In this document: positions 1 through 5,162 of the stretch, piece after piece
Position numbering within the stretch: the first letter of the stretch is position 1
Layout of the letters: each line of letters opens with the position of its first letter
DNA from: Bryobacterales bacterium
Lineage (GTDB): Bacteria; Acidobacteriota; Terriglobia; Bryobacterales; Bryobacteraceae
Direction: 5' to 3'
DNA: 5,162 nt
Assembly (NCBI GenBank): GCA_003132865.1
Contig: PKYZ01000172.1
Coordinates: forward strand, 153 to 5,314
Program-made: the position numbers and the translations under genes
Notes under the pieces: model-generated
Database searches by the model: none
Seen by the model: only the letters and a program-made list of their open reading frames with translations
What the model was told of the DNA's origin: nothing

Positions 1-2
1 CT

Positions 3-20
3 GCGGCCATGATTGGCCGC
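3..20. other. Perfect 7-bp inverted repeat downstream of secD
   Basis: Bases 3-9 (GCGGCCA) and 14-20 (TGGCCGC) are perfect reverse complements around a 4-base loop, so the transcript leaving secD can form a short GC-rich hairpin 24 to 42 nt after its stop codon. The U-tract needed to call an intrinsic terminator on the minus strand would lie left of base 1 and cannot be seen. On the plus strand no T-run follows the hairpin. An ATG read leftward from base 10 sits at the loop edge and could be the start of the next gene. secF normally follows secD, but the three codons visible here (Met-Ala-Ala) prove nothing. A second minus-strand ATG at 41 is also open to the window edge, but its product does not look like a SecF N-terminus. 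Confidence 0.5.
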
Positions 21-44
21 CCCACAAGATGGCTCAGTCATTCT

Positions 45-1664
45 CTATATGCTCAACTCCGCCGGTTGCCGGCGGCCGGACAACTCATAGTCGAAGATCA
101 CCTTCGAAACAAACACGGCCGTGAAGACGTTGGCGATCAGGCCAATCGTCAAAGTCACGGCAAAGCCCCGCACCGGCCCCTCCCCGAAAATGAACAGGAA
201 AGCGCAGGAAACCACGGTGGTGACGTGCGTGTCGACAATGGTCCACCAGGCCTTCGAAAAACCCGCATCGACGGCCGACACGATGGCTTTCCCGGCCCGC
301 AACTCTTCGCGAATGCGCTCGAAGATCAGTACGTTGCTGTCCACCGCCATACCGATGGTCAAGATCACGCCGGCAATGCCCGGCAAGGTGAGCACGGCCT
401 TGAAGTACGACAGCGCCGCCATCAGGATCACGGTGTTCAGGAAGAGCGCCAGCACCGCGTTCACGCCGCTGCGCTTGTAATAGACCAGCATCACCACAAT
501 CACCGCCGCCAGTCCGGCCAGACCGGCCACGATGCCCGCATGGATGGAGTCGGCGCCCAGAGAGGGCCCCACCGAGTTCTCGGATTGGATCTGGATGGTG
601 GCCGGCAGCGCGCCAGAGCGCAAATTCAGCGCCAGGTCGGAGGCCTCTTGCTCGGTGCCGATGTTCTCGATCTGGCCGCTATCCTCGATACGCCCCTTGA
701 TCACCGCCACGCTTAGGATTTGGTTGTCGAGCACCACCGCCAGATTGTTTCCGATATTGGACTCCGTGAATCTGCCGAATCGTTTCCCGGCATCCGGGCT
801 GAGGGTAAACGAGGTTTCCCACTTGCGCATGTCATCCTGCCCGGCGCGCGCATTGCGCAGGTCGGTGCCGCGAATTATGGGCGTTTTGGAAAGCAGATAC
901 CACTGTTCCGGGCGGTCGCCTCGGGGTGGTTCGCGCACGAATTTGGTACCCAGCGGCAGGATTCCGCCTTTATCCGCCAAGGCCGCCTGGAGGCTCGGGT
1001 AAGGACGCTCGCCCTTCACCGCGTCGATCTCCAGTTGCGCGGTTTTCTGCATGATTTCCCTCACGCGGGCCGGATCGTCCACGCCTGGAAGCTCCACCAG
1101 GATTTCGTAATCCGTGCCAGCCTGGCCATACTGCTGGACGGTGGGCTCCGTCAGGCCAAGCTGGTTGATGCGGTTGCTGATGGTCTGCAGGGAGCGCTCC
1201 ACGGTGTCGCGCTTCAGCGTGACCAGTTCGGAGGGACGCATATTCAAACGGTAATCTGTCGCGTTGAGGGGGGTGAGGGTCCACTGGTTGAAACTCTCGG
1301 CGATCAGGCTCCGGAAGGCGGTGGTCTTGGTCGCTAGAACCCCCTTTACGTCGATTTCGATCTTGTCGGCGTCCTCGACGGTGGCCGGGTCGTTGCGGTC
1401 GATCGAGGCGCCCTCGATGCCCTGCTTGCGCATGGCTTCTTTCATCCGCTCGATGGCTCCATCGGCCTCCGTCTTGATGGCGTCCTGCACGTGCACTTGC
1501 AACACCAGGTGGCTGCCGCCCTTAAGGTCCAGCCCCAGCCGGATGTTGTGTTTCAGATTTTCCATTAACGCGGCGCCCGACTTGGGAAAGCCGATGATGC
1601 CGAACACGCATACCAGGATCGTCACAATGATGACTACGGTCCTGCCCGTCACATTTTTTCGCAT
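45..1664 (-). CDS. secD: Protein translocase subunit SecD
   Basis: SecD is an inner-membrane RND-type subunit. With SecF it uses the proton-motive force to pull exported proteins out of the SecYEG channel on the periplasmic side. The 539-aa product shows the full SecD plan: TM1 at about residues 9-27, the LGLDLKGG motif at 43-50, a large periplasmic P1 region at about 55-360, the SVGPSLG motif at 364-370, then five hydrophobic segments between about 375 and 525. The signature GMAVDSNVLIFERIREE falls at 438-454; its Asp442 corresponds to the transmembrane Asp tied to proton conduction in characterised SecD proteins. The segment FIFGEGPVRGFAVTLTIGL at 491-509 is also typical. Length is somewhat below E. 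coli SecD (about 615 aa) and normal for many other phyla. The ATG start at 1664 has AAGG ten bases upstream. It follows yajC by 36 nt, the usual neighbour. The stop at 45 shows it is not a SecD-SecF fusion. Confidence 0.97.
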   Translation of the reverse strand: MRKNVTGRTVVIIVTILVCVFGIIGFPKSGAALMENLKHNIRLGLDLKGGSHLVLQVHVQDAIKTEADGAIERMKEAMRKQGIEGASIDRNDPATVEDADKIEIDVKGVLATKTTAFRSLIAESFNQWTLTPLNATDYRLNMRPSELVTLKRDTVERSLQTISNRINQLGLTEPTVQQYGQAGTDYEILVELPGVDDPARVREIMQKTAQLEIDAVKGERPYPSLQAALADKGGILPLGTKFVREPPRGDRPEQWYLLSKTPIIRGTDLRNARAGQDDMRKWETSFTLSPDAGKRFGRFTESNIGNNLAVVLDNQILSVAVIKGRIEDSGQIENIGTEQEASDLALNLRSGALPATIQIQSENSVGPSLGADSIHAGIVAGLAGLAAVIVVMLVYYKRSGVNAVLALFLNTVILMAALSYFKAVLTLPGIAGVILTIGMAVDSNVLIFERIREELRAGKAIVSAVDAGFSKAWWTIVDTHVTTVVSCAFLFIFGEGPVRGFAVTLTIGLIANVFTAVFVSKVIFDYELSGRRQPAELSI

Positions 1665-1700
1665 GAGGATTTTGCCTTGCTTTAATAGACGATATGTAAA

Positions 1701-2018
1701 CTATTGCTTCTTGCCTTCGCCCGTGACCAGGTTGGAAACCGCGCTGCGCGCCACCTGGAGCTTGATATTGTCGGGTTTCACCCGCAGCACCAGCGTATCG
1801 TCGTCGCCGATTGAAATGATGGTCCCGACTATGCCGCCGCTGGTGAGCACAGTGTTTCCATTCTGCAACGAGCTCAACATCTTCTGCTGGTTCTTCTTCT
1901 GGCGCTGCATGGGAAGGAACAGGAGAAAATAGAAGATTCCGAAAATCAGGAGAATGGGGAGGAAGCTCAGCAAGGAACTGCCTGAGGGCATCGATTGGAG
2001 AATCAGATTTAGGACCAC
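1701..2018 (-). CDS. yajC: Sec translocon accessory subunit YajC
   Basis: YajC is a small inner-membrane protein that associates with SecD-SecF in the holotranslocon; it is not essential in E. coli. The 105-aa product has one hydrophobic span at about residues 17-36, the basic stretch MQRQKKNQQK at 37-46, and the family core NGNTVLTSGGIVGTI at about 53-67, followed by a small beta-rich cytoplasmic domain. The start at 2018 is GTG and lacks a clear Shine-Dalgarno sequence. The tgt stop codon ends only nine bases upstream, so translation is probably coupled to tgt. An in-frame ATG at codon 10 (1991) is an alternative start that still keeps the whole membrane span, but it has no better ribosome site. 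Its place between tgt and secD is the standard order in many bacteria and supports the call. Confidence 0.95.
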   Translation of the reverse strand: MVLNLILQSMPSGSSLLSFLPILLIFGIFYFLLFLPMQRQKKNQQKMLSSLQNGNTVLTSGGIVGTIISIGDDDTLVLRVKPDNIKLQVARSAVSNLVTGEGKKQ

Positions 2019-2027
2019 GTTGGCAAA

Positions 2028-3194
2028 CTACTCGATTTCAACCGGCGCGGAGCGTACGGTTCGCAAATATTCAGGATATCTACCCGATAGTATAGCGTGC
2101 CTGATCTCACGCATGATGTCAAGGTAGCGCTTGACATTGTGGAGCGTCGCCAGCGCGGCGTACAGGATCTCTCCAGCCTGAAAAAGGTGGCGGAGATAGG
2201 CTCGCGAGAAACTCGTACAAGTATAGCACCCGCACTGCGGATCGAGCGGCCGTGCATCGTCCCTGTAGCGCGCCTGCTTGATGCGCACGGCCCCCTGGGA
2301 GGTGAACAGGCAGCCGTTGCGGGCATTGCGGGAAGGCAGCACGCAATCCATCATGTCCACGCCGCGGGCCACGTATTCGGGCAGTTCTTCCGGCATGCCC
2401 ACCCCCATGGCGTAGCGCGGGCGGGCACGCGGCAGCAGGGCTTCGGCGATCTCCACCATTTCCAGACTCAAGGGGCGCGGTTCGCCCACCGAGAGCCCCC
2501 CGATCGCGTAGCCATCCGCCTGCAGTTCCACCAACTGGCTGGCGCATTCGCGCCGCAGATCCGCAAACATGGAGCCTTGCACGATGGGAAACAGAGCGTG
2601 GCGGGTAGGCAGCCCGGCGCGGCGTTTTTCAAAATACGCGTGGGCGGTGCGCGCCCAGCCGACCGTGCGCTGCATGGCCGTGCGCGCGTATTCGTGGCTC
2701 ACGGGATACTCGGGGCACTCATCCAGCACCATCAGGATGTCGCTGCCGAATGCCAGTTGCGTTTCCACGTTGGATTCGGGCGTGAACGTGTGGGTGTCGC
2801 CGTTCAGGTGGGATTGAAAGACGACGCCCTCGGCGGTGATCTTGCGCAGTCCGCTGAGGCTGAACACCTGGAATCCGCCGGAATCGGTCAGGATGGCGCG
2901 CGGCCATGACATGAAACGGTGCAGCCCGCCCATGGCGCGGATGAGGTCGGGGCCGGGCCGCAGATAAAGGTGATAGGTGTTCGCCAGCAGGATGCGGACG
3001 TCCAGGTCGCCGGCCAGTTCGCGCGGCGCGAGACCCTTGACGGTGGCTTGCGTGCCGACGGGCATGAAGACCGGCGTTTCGACGATGCCGTGCGGGGTGT
3101 GCAGCAAGCCGGCGCGCGCGCGGGTGACCGGGCACTGGGCCTGAATTTCGAAGGGGAATTTACTTGCGGACAATCTGTTCCAGCCGGCTCGCAC
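2028..3194 (-). CDS. tgt: Queuine tRNA-ribosyltransferase (tRNA-guanine transglycosylase)
   Basis: Bacterial Tgt swaps guanine-34 in the anticodon of GUN tRNAs (Asp, Asn, His, Tyr) for preQ1, a step in queuosine synthesis, in the cytoplasm. Numbered from the GTG at 3194, the sequence shows ETPVFMPVGTQATVKG (39-54), ILTDSGGFQVFSL (101-113) with the active-site Asp104, Asp158 in LDECP, the GGLSVGE loop (232-238), Asp283 in MDCVLPSRNARNG as the catalytic nucleophile, and a zinc site of Cys321, Cys323, Cys326 and His352. All key residues are present, and 388 aa is close to the family norm. The start is uncertain. The coordinates give the longest form, from GTG, which overlaps the preceding small ORF by 35 nt and has no ribosome site. 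The family usually begins a few residues before the FEI seen at 15-17. A TTG at codon 8 (3173), with GGAA four bases upstream, is therefore a serious alternative. yajC follows after nine bases. Confidence 0.97.
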   Translation of the reverse strand: MRAGWNRLSASKFPFEIQAQCPVTRARAGLLHTPHGIVETPVFMPVGTQATVKGLAPRELAGDLDVRILLANTYHLYLRPGPDLIRAMGGLHRFMSWPRAILTDSGGFQVFSLSGLRKITAEGVVFQSHLNGDTHTFTPESNVETQLAFGSDILMVLDECPEYPVSHEYARTAMQRTVGWARTAHAYFEKRRAGLPTRHALFPIVQGSMFADLRRECASQLVELQADGYAIGGLSVGEPRPLSLEMVEIAEALLPRARPRYAMGVGMPEELPEYVARGVDMMDCVLPSRNARNGCLFTSQGAVRIKQARYRDDARPLDPQCGCYTCTSFSRAYLRHLFQAGEILYAALATLHNVKRYLDIMREIRHAILSGRYPEYLRTVRSAPVEIE

Positions 3195-3318
3195 GATGAT
3201 CGAGTTCGGCGAACTTCGCCAGAAGCTCGCTCTGATTCTTCTCGGCCCGGATGGCGCGGAATTCTGCCTGCATCAGGTCTTTCAGCTCGCCGCGCAGTTC
3301 TCCAAACCGGGTGTTCAT
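3160..3318 (-). CDS. 52-aa helical, probably coiled-coil ORF (likely 3' half of a frameshifted gene)
   Basis: The product begins MNTRFGELRGE and ends LEQIVRK. It is 52 aa, rich in charged residues, Leu and Ala, with no Pro or Gly after residue 10, so it should form a long amphipathic helix. I do not recognise a named family. The ATG at 3318 lies one base after the TGA of the 40-aa ORF upstream and has no Shine-Dalgarno sequence, so it would depend on coupling with that ORF. Dropping the single T at 3322 joins the two ORFs into one 93-aa reading frame and completes an 11-residue repeat across the junction. This ORF therefore looks like the cytoplasmic coil of a single membrane-anchored protein. 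Its 3' end overlaps the start region of tgt. Whether it is translated alone, by frameshifting, or not at all is open. Confidence 0.55.
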   Translation of the reverse strand: MNTRFGELRGELKDLMQAEFRAIRAEKNQSELLAKFAELDHRASRLEQIVRK

Positions 3319-3319
3319 G

Positions 3320-3442
3320 TCAGGCCCGCACGTCGGCGATCCGGGCGTTTAGATTCACATTTTGCACGATATAGCCGGCCAAGACGAAGATCAGGCTCAA
3401 CATCGGACCCACTGCGATGGCGACGAACAGTTGCTCGTTCAT
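3320..3442 (-). CDS. 40-aa single-span membrane ORF (likely 5' half of a frameshifted gene)
   Basis: The ATG at 3442 is preceded by a strong ribosome site, GGAGG, ten bases upstream. The 40-aa product starts MNEQLF, has one hydrophobic segment at about residues 5-26, and ends in the charged stretch LNARIADVRA before a TGA. I cannot name a family. The layout (short N-tail, one membrane helix, then the start of a charged coil) suggests a small inner-membrane protein whose coil is meant to continue. That continuation exists in the +1 frame one base away, in the 52-aa ORF that follows. It appears to be the first ORF of the tgt-yajC-secD transcription unit, where many genomes have queA or another gene. 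The good ribosome site is the main reason to believe it is translated. Confidence 0.55.
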   Translation of the reverse strand: MNEQLFVAIAVGPMLSLIFVLAGYIVQNVNLNARIADVRA

Positions 3443-3452
3443 ATGCCGCTTG

Positions 3453-3457
3453 CCTCC
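3453..3457 (-). promoter_or_regulatory. Ribosome binding site GGAGG for the 40-aa membrane ORF
   Basis: GGAGG on the minus strand lies ten bases before the ATG at 3442. It is the best Shine-Dalgarno match of any minus-strand gene here and decides the start of the first small ORF. The next ORF, tgt and yajC all have weak or absent sites, which fits coupled translation from this entry point. Confidence 0.6.
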
Positions 3458-3592
3458 AGTCTACAAGATTCTGCGGTTCCGTGGGCGCAAGGCATTCAAT
3501 CCAAAGCATCGGCCGCGCTGAAGCCACGCCGAGCCACAGCCTGTGCGCCAGTACTCTTCCGCACAGAGGTGCTGCGATTGCTTATATTCCTC

Positions 3593-3598
3593 AGGAGG
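3593..3598 (+). promoter_or_regulatory. Ribosome binding site AGGAGG before the OmpA-family gene
   Basis: A perfect AGGAGG lies 15 bases before the ATG at 3614, farther than the usual 5-9, but only four bases before another ATG at 3603. The latter opens a four-codon frame, Met-Ile-Lys-Pro, whose TGA (3615-3617) overlaps the 3614 start as ATGA. Ribosomes may initiate at 3603 and reinitiate at 3614, or bind and use 3614 directly with a long spacer. Confidence 0.6.
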
Positions 3599-3613
3599 TT
3601 CGATGATAAAGCC

Positions 3614-5162
3614 ATGAAAGCCGCAGCAGTGTTTCTTGCGGCACTCGCCACGATGTGTGCGCAGGTGCCTAACCCAACCCAGCAGCAGCCGGCGCTGACC
3701 CCGGCCGAGACTGGTCAGCCCATGCCCATTTTCAGGGTCACCGTGGTTTCCCGCACTATTAGTGCGATTAATTACCACCATCGCAGCGGCACGACGCAAA
3801 TCGATTTTCGCGGCACGGAACTGCTGCCGGCGGCTCGCGGGGAAGCGCGAGTCGAGAGCCAGATGGGATCCACCAAGATCGACGTCCACGTGAACCACCT
3901 CACGGCGGCCAACCAGTTCGGTCCCGAGTATCTTACCTATGTGCTGTGGGCCATCACGCCGGAAGGACGCGCCCAGAATCTGGGTGAACTTGCGCTGAGC
4001 GGGGATCACAGCAGTCTGTTAGCCACCAGCTCGCTGCAGGTGTTCGGCCTGCTCGTAACAGCCGAGCCGTACTTCGCCGTGACCCAGCCGAGCGATGTAG
4101 TGGTGATGGAAAACTTCGTGCGCAACGACACCACGGGTACGATTGAACACGTCGACGCTAAATACGAATTGCTGAAACGTGGGCAGTACGTGCTGAACCG
4201 CCCGGCCTATCAACCGGTGAAGATCAAGCCGAAGGGACCGCTGCAACTGGCCGAAGCGGAGAACGCGGTCGAAATCGCGCGGCTGGCGGGCGCGGAGAAA
4301 TATGCCGCGGATACATTCCAAAAAGCCACAATCGCGCTGCAGAACGCAGAGGACTTCATGAGCAACCACGGCGGCAAGCCCGTGGAGACAAACGCTCGCG
4401 AAGCTGCACAGATGGCGGAAGACGCGCGCATCATCACGTACCGGAAGATGGAGGAAGAGGCACTGGCCAACGAACGCCGTACGAAGGAAGAGCAGTTAGC
4501 GCAGCAACGCGCGGCCGCCGAGCAGGCTCAAACGGCAGCGCAGGCTTCCGATGCGCAGCGCGCCGCAGCCGAACAAGCGCAACGCGAGGCGCAAGCCGCG
4601 CAACGCGATGCGCAAGCCGCATCCGCCCAGGCAACCCAGGATAAGGCTGCCGCGGATGCCGCCCGCGCCGCCGCCGTGCAGCAACAGCAACAGGCTGAAG
4701 CGGAGGCCGAACGCGCCCGGCAAGCCGCCGCGCAAGCGGATTCTCAGCGGCAGCAGGCCGAAGCCGAGAAGACCCAAATGCGCGAACGCCTGAGGCTGCA
4801 GTTGAACGCCATCCTGGAGACGCGCGAGACGGCCCGCGGCCTGATCGTGAACATCAACGACGTGCTGTTCGATTTCAACAAGTACACGCTGAAGCCCGGC
4901 GCGCGGGAGAAGATGGCCAAGGTGTCGGGCATTCTGCTCGCCTATCCCGGCCTGAAGCTTCAACTGGAAGGCCACACCGACAGCGTGGGAGGCGACGAGT
5001 ACAACCTGAAGTTGTCGCAGAATCGCGCGGATGCCGTGCGCGACTTCCTGACGGAACAGGGAGTGCCGGTGGCAAACATTACATCGATCGGGTTAGGTAA
5101 ATCCGATCCGGTGGCATCCAACGATACGGCCGCGGGACGGCAGCAGAATCGCCGCGTGGAAC
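3614..5162 (+). CDS. OmpA-family peptidoglycan-binding outer-membrane protein with DUF4398-like region and long coil (3' end cut by window)
   Basis: Frame 3614 to the right edge is open for 516 codons with no stop. Residues 1-16 look like a signal peptide (Lys2, then a hydrophobic Ala/Leu-rich core); Cys15 is not in a good lipobox. Residues about 40-205 form a beta-rich domain with FGPEYLTYVLWAITPEG (102-118), of unknown function. Residues about 210-280 resemble DUF4398 (spaced Ala, the GAEKYA pattern, helical). About 280-400 is an Ala/Gln/Glu/Arg coiled coil. About 409-516 is an OmpA C-terminal domain: DVLFDFNKYTLKPGA, GHTDSVGGDEYN, LSQNRADAV, NRRVE. Asp456 and Arg471 match, in identity and 15-residue spacing, the OmpA pair that binds diaminopimelate in peptidoglycan. 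It probably tethers an outer-membrane or periplasmic assembly to the cell wall across a long coil. The N-terminus does not look like an eight-strand OmpA barrel. The true C-terminus is probably only slightly beyond the window. It is divergent from the tgt operon. Confidence 0.93.
   Translation, partial: MKAAAVFLAALATMCAQVPNPTQQQPALTPAETGQPMPIFRVTVVSRTISAINYHHRSGTTQIDFRGTELLPAARGEARVESQMGSTKIDVHVNHLTAANQFGPEYLTYVLWAITPEGRAQNLGELALSGDHSSLLATSSLQVFGLLVTAEPYFAVTQPSDVVVMENFVRNDTTGTIEHVDAKYELLKRGQYVLNRPAYQPVKIKPKGPLQLAEAENAVEIARLAGAEKYAADTFQKATIALQNAEDFMSNHGGKPVETNAREAAQMAEDARIITYRKMEEEALANERRTKEEQLAQQRAAAEQAQTAAQASDAQRAAAEQAQREAQAAQRDAQAASAQATQDKAAADAARAAAVQQQQQAEAEAERARQAAAQADSQRQQAEAEKTQMRERLRLQLNAILETRETARGLIVNINDVLFDFNKYTLKPGAREKMAKVSGILLAYPGLKLQLEGHTDSVGGDEYNLKLSQNRADAVRDFLTEQGVPVANITSIGLGKSDPVASNDTAAGRQQNRRVE
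4577..4620 (+). repeat. Tandem 21-bp repeat in the coiled-coil coding region
   Basis: Bases 4577-4599 and 4598-4620 match at 22 of 23 positions with a 21-bp period. They encode AQREAQA followed by AQRDAQA (residues 322-335 of the OmpA-family protein). The period equals one heptad of a coiled coil, so the coil seems to have grown by in-frame duplication of heptads at DNA level. The single difference (G to T) is the Glu/Asp exchange. Confidence 0.85.

Larger units (their letters stand above)
3443..3613. other. Divergent intergenic region between the tgt operon and the OmpA-family gene
   Basis: This 171-bp stretch should hold the promoters for both the minus-strand small-ORF/tgt/yajC/secD unit and the plus-strand OmpA-family gene. 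Apart from the two ribosome sites listed separately, I see no convincing -35/-10 pair on either strand, no strong operator-like palindrome and no RNA gene. Candidate boxes are discussed among the rejected items. An open frame covering part of it on the plus strand has no protein-like features. Confidence 0.6.

Noticed and set aside
9..716. Long plus-strand open frame (235 aa) opposite secD, plus others at 532-1002, 720-1337 and 1264-1932
   Set aside because: They are antisense to a clear secD/yajC. Their products are rich in Arg, His, Gly and Gln with no domain pattern, as expected for shadows in GC-rich DNA.
2097..3374. Plus-strand open frames opposite tgt (2097-2909, 2919-3374) and minus-strand frames inside it (2119-2547, 2719-3135)
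   Set aside because: All overlap the well-supported tgt frame, and their products are low-complexity Arg/His/Ala/Pro-rich with no motifs.
3459..3500. Minus-strand TTGCGC with TGTAGA-like bases as a promoter for the small-ORF/tgt operon
   Set aside because: Both hexamers match poorly and the spacing is long; a match this weak is expected by chance.
3582..3588. TTATATT as a -10 box for the OmpA-family gene
   Set aside because: A start of transcription about 7 bases downstream would fall inside the AGGAGG ribosome site, and no fitting -35 hexamer is seen about 17 bases upstream.
3196..3606. Plus-strand 136-aa open frame across the divergent region
   Set aside because: Its first half is antisense to the two small ORFs, it has no ribosome site, and its product has no recognisable features. 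The small ORFs have repeat structure and a strong ribosome site.
3578..3616. Upstream TTG at 3578 as the start of the OmpA-family gene
   Set aside because: It would put two Asp and several charged residues ahead of the hydrophobic core of the signal peptide and place the AGGAGG inside the coding region; ATG at 3614 gives a normal signal peptide.
3614..3661. OmpA-family protein as a lipoprotein through Cys15
   Set aside because: The residues before Cys15 are Ala-Thr-Met, a poor lipobox; an ordinary signal peptide fits as well or better.
3461..4975. Minus-strand open frames of 182, 116, 86 and 159 aa, which might be read as genes on the right side
   Set aside because: They are antisense to the continuous OmpA-family frame, which carries diagnostic motifs to the window edge. 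The 159-aa one is an antisense reading of the Ala/Gln coil, giving Leu/Gly-rich nonsense.

Overview
The window looks like chromosomal DNA from a GC-rich Gram-negative bacterium, most likely an acidobacterium of the Solibacter/Bryobacter type. That placement is an inference. It rests on the GC-rich coding, the tgt-yajC-secD gene order, an OmpA-type outer-membrane protein with a long Ala/Gln/Glu coil, and a tiny membrane/coiled-coil protein of a style I associate with that phylum. No marker gene in the window settles the taxonomy.

The left two thirds (45-3442) lies on the minus strand and reads as one compact operon. In transcription order it holds a 40-aa single-span membrane ORF (3320-3442), a 52-aa helical ORF (3160-3318), tgt (queuosine tRNA modification), yajC and secD (Sec translocon accessory subunits). 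Gaps between genes are very short or negative, and tgt and yajC have non-ATG starts with weak ribosome sites, so translational coupling is likely. secF would be expected next, beyond base 1. The last 44 bases hold only a short spacer with a perfect 7-bp hairpin.

A 171-bp divergent intergenic region (3443-3613) separates this operon from a plus-strand gene (3614 to the right edge). That gene encodes a large OmpA-family protein: predicted signal peptide, a beta-rich N-terminal domain, a DUF4398-like helical segment, a long coiled coil, and a C-terminal peptidoglycan-binding OmpA domain. The window cuts it a few residues after the conserved NRRVE motif. Several long open frames opposite it and opposite secD are shadows.

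The most interesting signal is the pair of small ORFs upstream of tgt. They are separated by one base, in a +1 relation. Skipping a single T joins them into one 93-aa membrane/coiled-coil protein and restores an exact 11-residue repeat (LNARIADVRAD / MNTRFGELRGE) across the junction. This points to a recent frameshift, a recoding event or a sequencing error in a formerly single gene. I found no mobile element, CRISPR array, tRNA or rRNA. Apart from this split gene and the unassigned N-terminal domain of the OmpA protein, the window is ordinary housekeeping and envelope DNA.
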